Under the pieces are notes generated by a model that saw only the letters and a program-made list of their open reading frames with translations, was not told the DNA's origin and did not search any database. Positions 50,373 to 58,643 of a stretch of 64,000 bases of DNA are shown piece after piece. The translations under genes were made by a program, and so were the position numbers. The first letter of the stretch is position 1, and each line of letters begins with the position of its first letter. The DNA comes from Acidimicrobiaceae bacterium. Its GTDB lineage: Bacteria > Actinomycetota > Acidimicrobiia > Acidimicrobiales > RAAP-2. Location: positions 82,165-146,164 of the forward strand of contig PMLJ01000018.1 in NCBI GenBank assembly GCA_003158855.1, written 5' to 3'.

Positions 50373-50759
50373 CTAGCCGAGCAGATCCCACCGGTTGCCG
50401 AAGATGTCGCGAAAGACGACGACCTTCCCGTAGGGCTCCTCGCGAGGCGCCGTGAGGAATTCAATTCCCGCCGACTCCAGTCGCGCAAGAGTCTGATCGA
50501 AATCATCGACCCTCAGAAAGAATCCGACGCGATCGCCCACTTGATCGCCCACCCTCGCGTCCTGCTCCTCGCCGTCGGCACGGGCCAGGAGAATCCCGGT
50601 CACGGCCTTCGGAGGTCGGACGACGACCCAACGCTTCGCTTGCCCGCTGACGGTGAAGGAAGGAGAGTCCTCGACAAGTTCCAAGCCCAGGACTTCGACG
50701 AAGAAGTCAATGGCCACGTCATAGTCGCGCACGACAATCGTTACCAACTCAAGCCTCAT
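50373..50759 (-). CDS. VOC-family glyoxalase-like protein
   Basis: 128 residues: MRLELVTIVVRDYDVAIDFFVEVLGLELVEDSPS, RWVVVRPPKAVTGILLARADGEEQ and FLTAPREEPYGKVVVFRDIFGNRWDLL, the two-module VOC fold with metal-binding His/Glu partly replaced. ATG 50759 is set by TATCCT 7 nt upstream. A long upstream open frame overlaps the divergent trhO promoter and is not credible. Confidence 0.85.
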   Translation of the reverse strand: MRLELVTIVVRDYDVAIDFFVEVLGLELVEDSPSFTVSGQAKRWVVVRPPKAVTGILLARADGEEQDARVGDQVGDRVGFFLRVDDFDQTLARLESAGIEFLTAPREEPYGKVVVFRDIFGNRWDLLG

Positions 50760-50766
50760 GGAGGAG

Positions 50767-50772
50767 AGGATA
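50767..50772 (-). promoter_or_regulatory. Leaderless -10 element (TATCCT) for the VOC gene
   Basis: Minus-strand TATCCT, 7 nt before ATG 50759. Confidence 0.6.
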
Positions 50773-50855
50773 GATGAGCTCCTTCGCCCGGGCCGCTGCG
50801 TTTCAGGGGCCGTGCAGCTGAAGGTTCGCCTTCCGGGAGCCGAACTTCGAACCGA

Positions 50856-50861
50856 TAAAAT
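50856..50861 (+). promoter_or_regulatory. Leaderless -10 element (TAAAAT) for trhO
   Basis: TAAAAT, 6-nt gap, GTG 50868. Confidence 0.7.
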
Positions 50862-50867
50862 GGCGAT

Positions 50868-51758
50868 GTGGAACTCCAAAAGGTCATCCTGTACTACGGG
50901 TTCACGCCGCTCTCAGATCCGGAAGCCGTGCGTCTATGGCAGCGGACCCTGTGCGAGAGCCTCGGTCTGAAGGGCCGCATCCTCATCTCCACTCATGGGA
51001 TCAACGGCACCCTTGGCGGCGACATGTCGGCTCTCAAGAAGTACGTAAAGCAGACGAAGCAGTATCCGGGCTTGAAGCACATCGACTTCAAATGGTCCGA
51101 GGGAACAGGCGATGACTTCCCGCGGCTGAGGGTTCGCGTTCGCGACGAAGTGGTGTCGTTCGGCGCGCCAGGAGAGCTCGTTGTCGACCAGCACGGGGTG
51201 GTCGGGGGCGGTGTGCACTTGAAGCCCGAGGAAGTGAACCAGTTAGTCGAGGAGCGCGGCGACGAGGTGGTGTTCTTCGATGGCCGCAACGCTTTCGAGG
51301 CGAAGATCGGCAAGTTCAAGAACGCCGTCGTTCCCGACGTGATGACGACGAGGGACTTCGTGCATGAACTGGAGAGCGGCAAGTATGACCACTTGAAGGA
51401 CAAGCCAATCGTCACGTACTGCACGGGCGGGATCCGTTGCGAGGTGCTGTCGTCGGTGATGAAGAATCGGGGCTTCAACGAGGTCTACCAGATCGAAGGT
51501 GGCATCGTCCGCTACGGAGAAGCCTTCGGCGACGAGGGCCTGTGGGAGGGTTCGCTCTACGTCTTCGACTCCCGCATGAATCACGAGTTCGGCGACGAGG
51601 CCAAGGTGATCGGCGTGTGCGAGAGATGCGGGAAACCGACCAGCAAGTTCTACAACTGCGCAAACCTCGCGTGCCGCAAGCTCATCCTGCTCTGCGAGAC
51701 CTGTACGGACGACAACGTAAGCACGAACTGCTCGCCCAGCCACGCGGACTTCCGATAG
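50868..51758 (+). CDS. trhO: tRNA uridine-34 hydroxylase, rhodanese family (TrhO/YceA)
   Basis: 296 residues. N-terminal ferredoxin-like domain ([50 protein letters not shown]), a rhodanese domain with catalytic Cys in [40 protein letters not shown], then a C-terminal zinc-like region with [29 protein letters not shown]. Hydroxylates U34 of tRNAs in an O2-dependent reaction, the first step to carboxymethoxyuridine in some bacteria. GTG start fixed by the leaderless -10. Confidence 0.92.
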   Translation: MELQKVILYYGFTPLSDPEAVRLWQRTLCESLGLKGRILISTHGINGTLGGDMSALKKYVKQTKQYPGLKHIDFKWSEGTGDDFPRLRVRVRDEVVSFGAPGELVVDQHGVVGGGVHLKPEEVNQLVEERGDEVVFFDGRNAFEAKIGKFKNAVVPDVMTTRDFVHELESGKYDHLKDKPIVTYCTGGIRCEVLSSVMKNRGFNEVYQIEGGIVRYGEAFGDEGLWEGSLYVFDSRMNHEFGDEAKVIGVCERCGKPTSKFYNCANLACRKLILLCETCTDDNVSTNCSPSHADFR

Positions 51759-51993
51759 CGAGACCTTCACCCGGGCATCGCATCCGCTGGGCCGTCGCGA
51801 GGATCCCTGATGAGCCTCGGTATCTTCATCGACCCGTGTTTCATGAGCCCCGTTGCGGAAGCAAGACGCGATGCAGAGATGAACTTGCGACGGCGAGATC
51901 CGCACGGTCGCAGGCGGAACTAACGACCTTGCGTGAGCTGCCGTCGGATTACCTCCCACGTGAGCTCAAACGCTGGAACTTCCCAGTTTGGGG

Positions 51994-51999
51994 TAGAAA
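51994..51999 (+). promoter_or_regulatory. Probable leaderless -10 element (TAGAAA) for the DUF2804 gene
   Basis: TAGAAA, 6-nt gap, GTG 52006; the last position departs from the TANNNT pattern. Confidence 0.4.
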
Positions 52000-52005
52000 G
52001 AACAA

Positions 52006-53040
52006 GTGACGACGCACGAACGCGAGCTGACCGAACCTGTCGACCTCTGCACCGCGGACGGTCTTCTTCTCAATCCAGCGGCGCGCGGTTGGTCACGTCG
52101 GCCCCTTCATCGAGCGAATCTGCAAGGTCGCTTCGGCTTCAACAAGCGGTGGGACTATTGGGCGATCCTGGCTGGGGATCTCATCGTGTCCGCGACCTAC
52201 GCCGACGTCGACCATCTAGGCCTCGCCGACGTCTACTGGGCGGACCTTGCGACGTCGGAAACCGGGGGTCAGTCGATTGTCGTGAACGCCGGTGACGGGA
52301 TAGAACTCCCGGAAGAGCCGGGCATCAAGCCCTTGGAGATCGACCGTGACTCCTTTCACCTTCGCATCAGCGACGGCGTTGAGGGAACCCACCTGCTCGC
52401 CATTTGGCGCGAGCAGGACGGGAACCCCGGGAGGCTCGACGTGGTCGTCGCGATGCCCGATCGCCATGAGTCGCTCAACGTGGTCATCCCGTGGAGCAAC
52501 GAGCTCTTCAATTTCACGTCCAAGCACCAGGCCCGGCCCGCAGCCGGAGAGTTGATAGTTGGAGATCGGCGCTGGCATATTGGCGGACCTGGCGCCAGCG
52601 AATCATGGGGAGTGCTGGACGTTGGCCGAGGAAGATGGCCCGCTCAAATCAATTGGAACTGGGGTGGTGGCGCAGGGCGCTGCGACGGGCACGTGATTGG
52701 ACTGCAGATAGGCGCGAAGTGGACCGAAGGAACGGGCTTCACGGAGAACGGTCTGATCATCGACGGCCGGCTCAGCAAGTTGGGGTCGGAACTCGATTGG
52801 AGCTACGACTGGGAGAACCCGATGGTGCCTTGGAGGGTAACCGACCCGAACGGCCAACTCGATGCGACCCTGACCCCGCGGTTCGACAAGCATTCCAAGA
52901 TGGACGTGAGCCCCGAACTCGGCAGCGAAACTCATCAGGTCTTTGGCACGTGGGCCGGCCATCTCGTTTCCGACGAAGGCTTGGTGCTCGAGTTCAGCGG
53001 TCTTCAGGGTTTCGCTGAAGAAGCTCGCCAGCGTTGGTGA
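52006..53040 (+). CDS. DUF2804 family protein
   Basis: 344 residues covering the whole DUF2804 family: GRFGFNKRWDYWAILAGDLIVSATYADVDHLGLADVYWADLAT near 45-90, SLNVVIPWSNELFNFTSKHQARPAAGELIVGDRRW, WGVLDVGRGRWPAQINWNWGGGAGR and the GLQIGAKWTEGTGFTENGLIIDGRLSKL segment. A lipocalin-like beta barrel related to hydroxyneurosporene-synthase (CrtC-like) folds is the usual prediction. Function unknown. GTG 52006 is set by position of the conserved start and a near-consensus -10. Confidence 0.85.
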   Translation: MTTHERELTEPVDLCTADGLLLNPAARGWSRRPLHRANLQGRFGFNKRWDYWAILAGDLIVSATYADVDHLGLADVYWADLATSETGGQSIVVNAGDGIELPEEPGIKPLEIDRDSFHLRISDGVEGTHLLAIWREQDGNPGRLDVVVAMPDRHESLNVVIPWSNELFNFTSKHQARPAAGELIVGDRRWHIGGPGASESWGVLDVGRGRWPAQINWNWGGGAGRCDGHVIGLQIGAKWTEGTGFTENGLIIDGRLSKLGSELDWSYDWENPMVPWRVTDPNGQLDATLTPRFDKHSKMDVSPELGSETHQVFGTWAGHLVSDEGLVLEFSGLQGFAEEARQRW

Positions 53041-53077
53041 TCTGAATCTTCGCCCGATCCGGCGAACCGTTGATTCG

Positions 53078-53731
53078 CTACCGGCTGGCCGGCGGGGGCG
53101 TCGTTGACGCCCAGTACTCGGGGCTTCGCTTGGACTGAGCGAGGGCTTCTTCATTTTCGAAGCCTGGAGCAAGCGAGGCCGCGCCACCCGCCATCACTTG
53201 ATGGTGATCGATGTTGAGCATCCGGATCCAACTTTGCTGGCCCATGGTCAACGCGATGAAGCACGCCAGCTCGACCAATTCCTCTTCGTTGAAGTGCGAA
53301 TGCAGGCGATCCCAGAACCGGTCGTCCGGATCGATCCGCCACGTGATGGCCTCGGCGTAGGAAAGAGCCGCCTTCTCGCGGTCGCAATACGAATCCGAGG
53401 ATTCAAAGTTGATCAGTTCGTCGAGCTTCCCCTCGGAGAGACCGGCTTCGTGCGCCACCTCGCTCCGTTGGTTGCCGCAGTATTCGCACTTCACCGAACG
53501 CGACACGTAGACCCGGCAGAGTTCCTTGATCGAGTGATCCACCTCGCCGTTGCGGAAAAGCTTCTCCCACGCGTCATCAAACGCCCAGAATGCCGCCTTG
53601 GAGTGAGCCCGCACGGCGGAACTCTCGGGTCGTGGCGTTCCTTCCGAGGCGCATCGATTCATGACCGCCAACATCTGGTCGTCCATCTCGGAGAGCGGAA
53701 GGTAACTAATCCTCTGCGGCTTATCGGTCAC
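53078..53731 (-). CDS. Carboxymuconolactone-decarboxylase/AhpD-like protein
   Basis: 217 residues. The CMD core includes ELCRVYVSRSVKCEYCGNQRSEVAHEAGLSEGKLDELINFESSDSYCDREKAALSYAEAITWRID and ELACFIALTMGQQSWIRML. The CEYC pair with the downstream His (EVAHEAG) is the AhpD-type redox centre, so a peroxidase-coupled disulfide function is likelier than decarboxylation. GTG 53731 with GAGGAA upstream. Confidence 0.85.
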   Translation of the reverse strand: MTDKPQRISYLPLSEMDDQMLAVMNRCASEGTPRPESSAVRAHSKAAFWAFDDAWEKLFRNGEVDHSIKELCRVYVSRSVKCEYCGNQRSEVAHEAGLSEGKLDELINFESSDSYCDREKAALSYAEAITWRIDPDDRFWDRLHSHFNEEELVELACFIALTMGQQSWIRMLNIDHHQVMAGGAASLAPGFENEEALAQSKRSPEYWASTTPPPASR

Positions 53732-53947
53732 TTCCTCACCCTTCGGCTTGCGCGGTCAACGGAGTCGATACTACGACGTCGGCTTGTTCAAACCCACTCC
53801 CCAATCCAATCTTCTCTTCGCGCAGCACCACTCCCATCCCCGCGCGGTCATCAATCGCGAGATTGCGCCATCACACATTCGACAACGTGGACTCTGAAGG
53901 CAACGCCGCCGCCACGGGACCCCGGTGGTCAGCAGGTGGTTCTGGGA

Positions 53948-54259
53948 CTAATCCTCGGTGCCCTTGGCCTCCAACTCCTCGACAATCGGGCCGTAGCCGG
54001 CCCCCAGCAACATTCGTCGGAGGTCGACGACTTGCTGGGTGTCGATGTCCTTGTGCTTCGGGCGATCGAAGACCTCGATTTCACTTCCGAGATGCACTCG
54101 AAACTTGCCTTCACGGCCCTCTTCCACGGTGCCGACGACTTCGAGAAGCGAGATGACGTTGCGCCATTCAATGTTGTGGCTCGTCGGGTGCTGGAAGATC
54201 TTCAATAGCGTGTCACGGTGATGATTGTTGAGGCTTGCTGGGCCTGGGGAGGTTGTCAT
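53948..54259 (-). CDS. Conserved actinobacterial hypothetical (HicA-like fold suspected)
   Basis: 103 residues from ATG 54259 (AAAGGGG at 6 nt). NHHRDTLLKIFQHPTSHNIEWRNVISLLEVVGTVEEGREGKFRVHLGSEIEVFDRPKHKDIDTQQVVDLRRMLLGAG recalls a common actinobacterial family distantly related to HicA mRNA interferases: helix, beta-hairpin, conserved His near HPTSHNIEW. No HicB-like antitoxin partner is adjacent, so a toxin role is doubtful. An 8-codon longer start at 54283 exists. Confidence 0.65.
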   Translation of the reverse strand: MTTSPGPASLNNHHRDTLLKIFQHPTSHNIEWRNVISLLEVVGTVEEGREGKFRVHLGSEIEVFDRPKHKDIDTQQVVDLRRMLLGAGYGPIVEELEAKGTED

Positions 54260-54325
54260 GAATACCCCTTTCGCTCCCACCATACGCCTCGTTCAACCCA
54301 GTGAAGAGTTCAGAGGGAAGATTCG

Positions 54326-54766
54326 CTACAGGAGCCGCGCCGGGTTGTACTTGATCTCTCCGAGCACGATCCGACTCTGCACGTCCCGGGCGCCCAGTTG
54401 ACGAAGGGTGTCGACAACCGACTGCAGCTCGTCGGTACTTCGACTCACGATCCAGAGCTGGTAGTCCAATTCGCCGGTGGTGTGGATTGCGCTCAGGACC
54501 TGAGGAACGCCGTTCAGGTCGCGCTCGAACTCGTGCCGATCAATCGACTCCTTCAGTTTGATGTCCGTGAGCGAGTGGAGCGTCCGCCCGAGCGCGGCCA
54601 GATTGAGCTCGGCGTGGAACCCTTCGAGCACCCCGGTTTGGCGTAGCCGGCGGACGCGGTCGGCGGTGCTGTTGGAGCTCAGGTGCACTTGAGCGGCGAG
54701 TTGCTGGTAGCTCAAACGGCCATCATCAATCAGGGCCTCCAGCAAATGACGGTCAATGTCGTCCAC
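54326..54766 (-). CDS. Lrp/AsnC-family transcription regulator
   Basis: 146 residues. N-terminal helix-turn-helix (DDIDRHLLEALIDDGRLSYQQLAAQVHLSSNSTADRVRRLRQTGVLEGFHAELN) and RAM effector domain (SLTDIKLKES, TTGELDYQLWIVSRSTDELQSVVDTLRQLG). GTG 54766 is preferred over ATG 54784 because GAGGAGG sits 4 nt upstream of it. Divergent from a membrane protein across an AT-rich gap containing repeated ACGTCAA-like motifs, so it probably senses an amino acid and regulates that gene. Confidence 0.88.
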   Translation of the reverse strand: MDDIDRHLLEALIDDGRLSYQQLAAQVHLSSNSTADRVRRLRQTGVLEGFHAELNLAALGRTLHSLTDIKLKESIDRHEFERDLNGVPQVLSAIHTTGELDYQLWIVSRSTDELQSVVDTLRQLGARDVQSRIVLGEIKYNPARLL

Positions 54767-54816
54767 TCTTCCTCCTCTTTCCAATTAAACCTCTGAAAAC
54801 GAGGCTTGCTGGAGTT

Positions 54817-54849
54817 ATATACGTCAATTATACGGTCAAATACGTTCAC
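54817..54849. promoter_or_regulatory. Repeated ATACG(G)TCAA motifs, candidate Lrp operator
   Basis: TATACGTCAA, TATACGGTCAA and ATACGTTCA follow one another at about 12-nt period in the AT-rich lrp/membrane-protein gap. Phased repeats suit an oligomeric Lrp-type protein. Confidence 0.45.
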
Positions 54850-54888
54850 AGAGGGATTATTCCGAGTCATTTAAGGCTCATTGACAAA

Positions 54889-54894
54889 TATTAT
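54889..54894 (+). promoter_or_regulatory. Leaderless -10 element (TATTAT) for the membrane-protein gene
   Basis: TATTAT, 6-nt gap, ATG 54901. Confidence 0.7.
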
Positions 54895-54900
54895 GGATGC

Positions 54901-55713
54901 ATGTTTTTCTTGTTATTGCGCTTGATCATTGCCCCTCTCGTTGTCATCGCCGGAACCCTCGCGCAGCGCCGCTTTGGGCACGCGATCAGCGGCCTCATTA
55001 TCGGTCTTCCCCTCACGAGCCTTCCCATGCTCGTCCTGGTCACGCTCCAACACGGCACTTCCTTCGCGACATCAATGTCCAACGCTGACCTCATTGGATC
55101 ACTCGCCGAGGTGGCCGTCATGCTTGTGTATGTCCAACTGGCGACGAGGCTCCCGCCGTGGCTCACATTGTTGGGCGCCCTCGGAGCGTTCGTTGCCAGC
55201 GCCGCCGGCGTCCATCTCTTCGCCTTCACGACCCTCCTCGGCGGCGTGCTCGCGATGGCGGGTTTCGCCGTCGCCCTTCGCTATTGGCCACGCTCCAGGC
55301 CCGAGCCAACACAGAATGGCCGCCACCGCCTCGCGCTACGTGCCGTGCTATCGGCGGGCTTCACTTTTCTCGTGATCTCATCGGCCGGCCGGATCGGACC
55401 CGAACTCGCGGGTCTCGCGGCGGCGTTTCCCGTCATGAGCATGGTCATGGCTTTCGTGACCCACCAGGAGCTCGGCGCCGATGCCTCATCACGCTTTCTC
55501 CAGGGTGTGGCGAAAGGATCGTTCTCCTACGTGGCTTCGATCTTCGCCTTCACTGAGTTCCTTCGCACCGGCAACGTCTGGATCGCATTCCTCGCGGCGC
55601 TCAGCGTCGCATTGATCGTGCAGCTCATTGTCCAGCTCGTGGACTCGCTGCCGAACGTGAAGCGGGTGCTCCGCATGCCGATCATTGGCGCGAAGGTCGC
55701 CCTCGAGAGTTAG
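54901..55713 (+). CDS. Multi-pass membrane protein with internal repeat, unknown function
   Basis: 270 residues, about eight helices. The two halves share a motif: GHAISGLIIGLPLTSLPMLVLVTLQHG (26-52) and GPELAGLAAAFPVMSMVMAFVTHQELG (about 166-192), suggesting a 4+4 helix duplication, as in many transporters. Basic cytoplasmic loop in the middle (RSRPEPTQNGRHR). With a divergent Lrp regulator, an amino-acid exporter is a reasonable guess, but no known exporter family was recognised. Confidence 0.7.
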   Translation: MFFLLLRLIIAPLVVIAGTLAQRRFGHAISGLIIGLPLTSLPMLVLVTLQHGTSFATSMSNADLIGSLAEVAVMLVYVQLATRLPPWLTLLGALGAFVASAAGVHLFAFTTLLGGVLAMAGFAVALRYWPRSRPEPTQNGRHRLALRAVLSAGFTFLVISSAGRIGPELAGLAAAFPVMSMVMAFVTHQELGADASSRFLQGVAKGSFSYVASIFAFTEFLRTGNVWIAFLAALSVALIVQLIVQLVDSLPNVKRVLRMPIIGAKVALES

Positions 55714-55997
55714 ACGCCCGGCCCCGGCGAATCACCTCGTCCCGTTGTTCGGACGTGGAGCTGGCACTTCGAACCACGAACCTTCTCCTTACAAGCACGT
55801 GAGTTACTCCGCGCGGCGCGGACGTCGGATCCTCGTACGTTCCAGTGTCGACGATCGTGTCGGTTCCCCAGAGGATCACGAACTTCGTCACGATCCTGGC
55901 CAACGACTTCATGCGCGGTCCCGCTCCCTCGATCAACAAGTCCTTGGCGCTCACCGCGCCATAAAGATACTGATCGGCGAGGTGCTAGAACGGCCCG
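55710..55997 (-). pseudogene. Probable NTF2/DUF4440-like remnant with frameshifts
   Basis: On the minus strand, LADQYLYGAVSAKDLLIEGAGPRMKS and ILWGTDTIVDTGTYEDPTSAPRGVTHVLV follow in one frame, then EKVRGSKCQLHVRTT in the next frame, ending at 55710; an N-terminal piece lies in a third. The order resembles SnoaL/DUF4440 proteins (GDTAVVTGTY then W(K/R)xVxSQ). At least two single-base losses are needed to join the pieces. Family assignment is tentative. Confidence 0.35.
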
Positions 55998-56030
55998 GTG
56001 GGCTTCTCGGTCGTCGACGGACGCAGAGCG

Positions 56031-56419
56031 ATGGAACTTGGATCCGTTGGACCCATGCGTGAACACCCCAACAACCTGGTGCTCGCCGGGCTCAAGAAGG
56101 CGACGGCCGGAACGCTTGACGATTACGGGATGAACCCCACGAATCCGTGGGCGAGCAACTTACGCTCGTCAACGATGACCTCGAAGGTGTCGGGGTGGTC
56201 GAAGTGACGAGAATCGAATTCACGACCTTTGGCGCCGTGCCGAGGTCATTCGCTCTGGCCGAAAGCGAAGGCGATGCTTCGATCGAGGAGTGGCGGGCGG
56301 GGCATCGTAGGTTCTGGGAGGGCGACGGCCTCGCCGTTACCGACGAAATGCCGGTCATGCTCATCTACTTCAAGCTGGTCAGCGCGGCGACACACGACCC
56401 CATGAGCAGCACGAAGTAA
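56031..56419 (+). pseudogene. ASCH-domain protein with one frameshift
   Basis: From ATG 56031: MELGSVGPMREHPNNLVLAG, LKKATAGTLDDY. One base appears missing at about 56126 (TACGGG); the next frame then reads RDEPHESVGEQLTLVNDDLEGVGVVEVTRIEFTTFGAVPRSFALAESEGDASIEEWRAGHRRFWEGDGLAV and ends TDEMPVMLIYFKLVSAA. The joined protein is a standard ASCH domain of about 130 residues, an RNA-binding/nuclease fold. A GTG at 55998 after TAGAAC could be the true start. Confidence 0.7.
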
Positions 56420-56479
56420 TCCCGGACTCATTAATCTTTGATTGGACTACGTACGGCGTCCAATTAGGTGGAGGACGCG

Positions 56480-57196
56480 ATGACTGCAACTTCTAGTCCC
56501 GGACCACTCGCGCTGGTGGGTTCGGGCGAGTACCTACCCCAGATGGCTGATCTCGAGGCGGGTCTTCTCGAGGGACGCCCGCCCCGCTACGTACAACTCG
56601 CCACCGCGGCGGTTCCTGACGGACCCTCGGTCGTCGAGTACTGGCACGACTTGGGCACCGCCCAAGCGAAGCGACTCGGCGTGGTGCCGGTGATACTCGC
56701 GGTGAACGACCGATCCGACGCCGACGACGAGGTGTTCGCCGCGCAGGTCGCGGGAGCGGGACTGATCTACTTGTCCGGAGGCAATCCGGGCTACCTCGCG
56801 GACACGCTGCGCGGGACCGCCGTGTGGCGAGCAATCGTCGACGCCTGGCGCGATGGCGCCGCCCTCGCGGGCTGCAGCGCTGGGGCGATGGCGATGACGT
56901 CATGGGTACCTTCGCTTCGACATCCTCAAAAGGGGGGGACCGACGGCTTGGCCCTGCTTCCCCACATGCGGGTTATCCCCCACTTCGATGCCTTCGCGGC
57001 GAGAATGCCCGATCTGGTGACTCGCTTTCTCCTTCCCCATGATCCGCTGGTGACCGTGGTGGGAATCGATGAGGACACCGCGCTCGTCGGCGGACCTGAC
57101 GACTGGACGGTGCAGGGTCAACAGTCGGTTTGGCTCCTCACCAGAAACGGACGCGAGGAACTGCCCGCCGGCACGCGGCTCACCACGCCCGTCTGA
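56480..57196 (+). CDS. Peptidase E/cyanophycinase-like (S51, class I GATase-like) protein
   Basis: 238 residues. GPLALVGSGEYLPQMADLEAGLL at the start, GLIYLSGGNPGYLADTLRGTAVW, then nucleophile Ser in ALAGCSAGAMAM and the late VVGIDEDTALVG strand. This matches stand-alone S51-type proteins that cleave Asp-X dipeptides or act on small peptides. ATG 56480 follows GGTGGAGG at 5 nt, better than GTG 56468. Confidence 0.85.
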   Translation: MTATSSPGPLALVGSGEYLPQMADLEAGLLEGRPPRYVQLATAAVPDGPSVVEYWHDLGTAQAKRLGVVPVILAVNDRSDADDEVFAAQVAGAGLIYLSGGNPGYLADTLRGTAVWRAIVDAWRDGAALAGCSAGAMAMTSWVPSLRHPQKGGTDGLALLPHMRVIPHFDAFAARMPDLVTRFLLPHDPLVTVVGIDEDTALVGGPDDWTVQGQQSVWLLTRNGREELPAGTRLTTPV

Positions 57197-57273
57197 CGGC
57201 CGGTCCGCCTCGAGAAGCATCGGCGTAGCATCTGACTATTGCCAGCGCAGTCTTTCAACCACCGAGGTGTGCC

Positions 57274-58353
57274 GTGACCGCGAAGGAACCAGAGAACCAA
57301 CCAGGGGCGAATGGGAACGCAACGAAGCGCTTCTGGTCGGAATGGCGCGACGCCGTCGAGCCAAGGACCGTCGCGCTCATCGTTGGCGTGCTGTTGCTGC
57401 AACTCGGCTTCATCCTCTCCTACGTCGGTGCTTTTCATGCCCCGAAACCCCACGAGATTCCCGTCGCGGTCGTCGCTCCCGCGCCGTACAGCGCCAAGAT
57501 CGTGTCCGATCTCAACAACGTTCGCACTGACCCGCTGAAGGCCACCGCGGTCGCCACTCTGGCCGATGGCGAGAAGCAACTCCGCTCAGACCAGACTTCA
57601 GCGGTGTACGTCCTCGACGCCGCGGGTAGCGTCGACAAACTCTTGGTGTCGAGCGCGGGCGGCGAAGCGGTCGTCACCGCGCTAACCACGGTATTCCAGC
57701 AAGTTGACGCCAGCAGCAACCGGACCGTCAGCGCCATTGACCTGGTTCCCGCACAGTCCGGAGACGGCAGCGGTCTCGCCGGCTTCTACCTCGTCATTGG
57801 CTGGATCGTCGGGGGCTACTTGGTCGCGTCGCTGCTCGGCGTCGCGCGAGGCTCACGTCCCGCAAACTCACGACGAGCGATCTTTCGCCTCGGGGCGATC
57901 GTCCCTTACGCCCTTCTCTCCGGGCTCGGCGGCGCGCTGGTCATCGACCAGTTGCTGGGCGCTTTGACCGGTCACTTCGTCGCGCTGTGGCTCCTCGGAG
58001 CCATGATCGTGGCCGCTTCGGCGACGGTCACCATGGCATTCCAGGTTCTCTTCGGAGTCTTCGGAATCGGTATCACCGTCCTTCTCTTCGTGATTCTCGG
58101 CAACCCCTCGGCTGGCGGCGCCTTTCAACCCCCACTGCTCCCGCCTTTCTGGCGGGCGCTTTCGGGGGTCCTGCCGAACGGCGCCGGGACCGACGCCGTT
58201 CGCCGCATCGTTTACTTCGGCGCCGACGGCATTGGCGGCCACTTGTTGGTGGTGGCTCTCTACGTCGTTGGTGGAGTTGCCGTGACAGTGGCCGGCAGCC
58301 ACTGGCACTACCGTCGACTGGATCGCATCCAAGCCGCTTCATCGTCTGCCTGA
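57274..58353 (+). CDS. YhgE/ABC-2-type membrane protein
   Basis: 359 residues. One N-terminal helix (VALIVGVLLLQLGFILSYVGAF), an extracytoplasmic domain of about 130 residues with the AVVAPAPYSAKIVSDLNN and GEKQLRSDQTSAVYVLDA features of YhgE/Pip and ABC-2 permeases, then five to six helices to the C-terminus. Likely an exporter subunit, but no ATPase gene is adjacent. GTG 57274 with GAGGTG upstream; TAGCAT at 57225-57230 is a possible -10. Confidence 0.75.
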   Translation: MTAKEPENQPGANGNATKRFWSEWRDAVEPRTVALIVGVLLLQLGFILSYVGAFHAPKPHEIPVAVVAPAPYSAKIVSDLNNVRTDPLKATAVATLADGEKQLRSDQTSAVYVLDAAGSVDKLLVSSAGGEAVVTALTTVFQQVDASSNRTVSAIDLVPAQSGDGSGLAGFYLVIGWIVGGYLVASLLGVARGSRPANSRRAIFRLGAIVPYALLSGLGGALVIDQLLGALTGHFVALWLLGAMIVAASATVTMAFQVLFGVFGIGITVLLFVILGNPSAGGAFQPPLLPPFWRALSGVLPNGAGTDAVRRIVYFGADGIGGHLLVVALYVVGGVAVTVAGSHWHYRRLDRIQAASSSA

Positions 58354-58643
58354 TCCGGCTCGCGCGACGGAGACCACCAGTCGATCGCCACAGATTGTGA
58401 CGCCGGTTGCGGCTACGGCGCGCCGGAACTTCCTACTCGGTGGTCTCGCCCGACAACCAGTTCCGGTTCGTTGAGGGCGGCGCCGGGACCATGGACTGTC
58501 ACGCCATTGCGAGCAACAGTGCCCTGAACCAGGCCGTCACCATGGTCAAGGTTCCAATGACGTCCGAGGAAGTCGCCATCGGCTGAGCCTCCACCTCGCG
58601 CAGAGTCGCTTCAGGTCACCCTGACGCGATGGTCTGCCATAAC
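58354..58643. other. Intergenic region, short open stretch only
   Basis: Holds an unassigned open stretch ending at 58586 (SPDNQFRFVEGGAGTMDCH and on) without a start signal; may be a gene remnant. Nothing else seen. Confidence 0.3.

Noticed and set aside
53948-54766. Toxin-antitoxin pair formed by the HicA-like hypothetical and the Lrp gene
   Set aside because: The upstream gene is a full Lrp/AsnC regulator with its own divergent target, and no HicB-like partner is present.
54881-54886. TTGACA as -35 box for the membrane-protein gene
   Set aside because: It is only 2 nt from the TATTAT hexamer, far too close for a -35/-10 pair.
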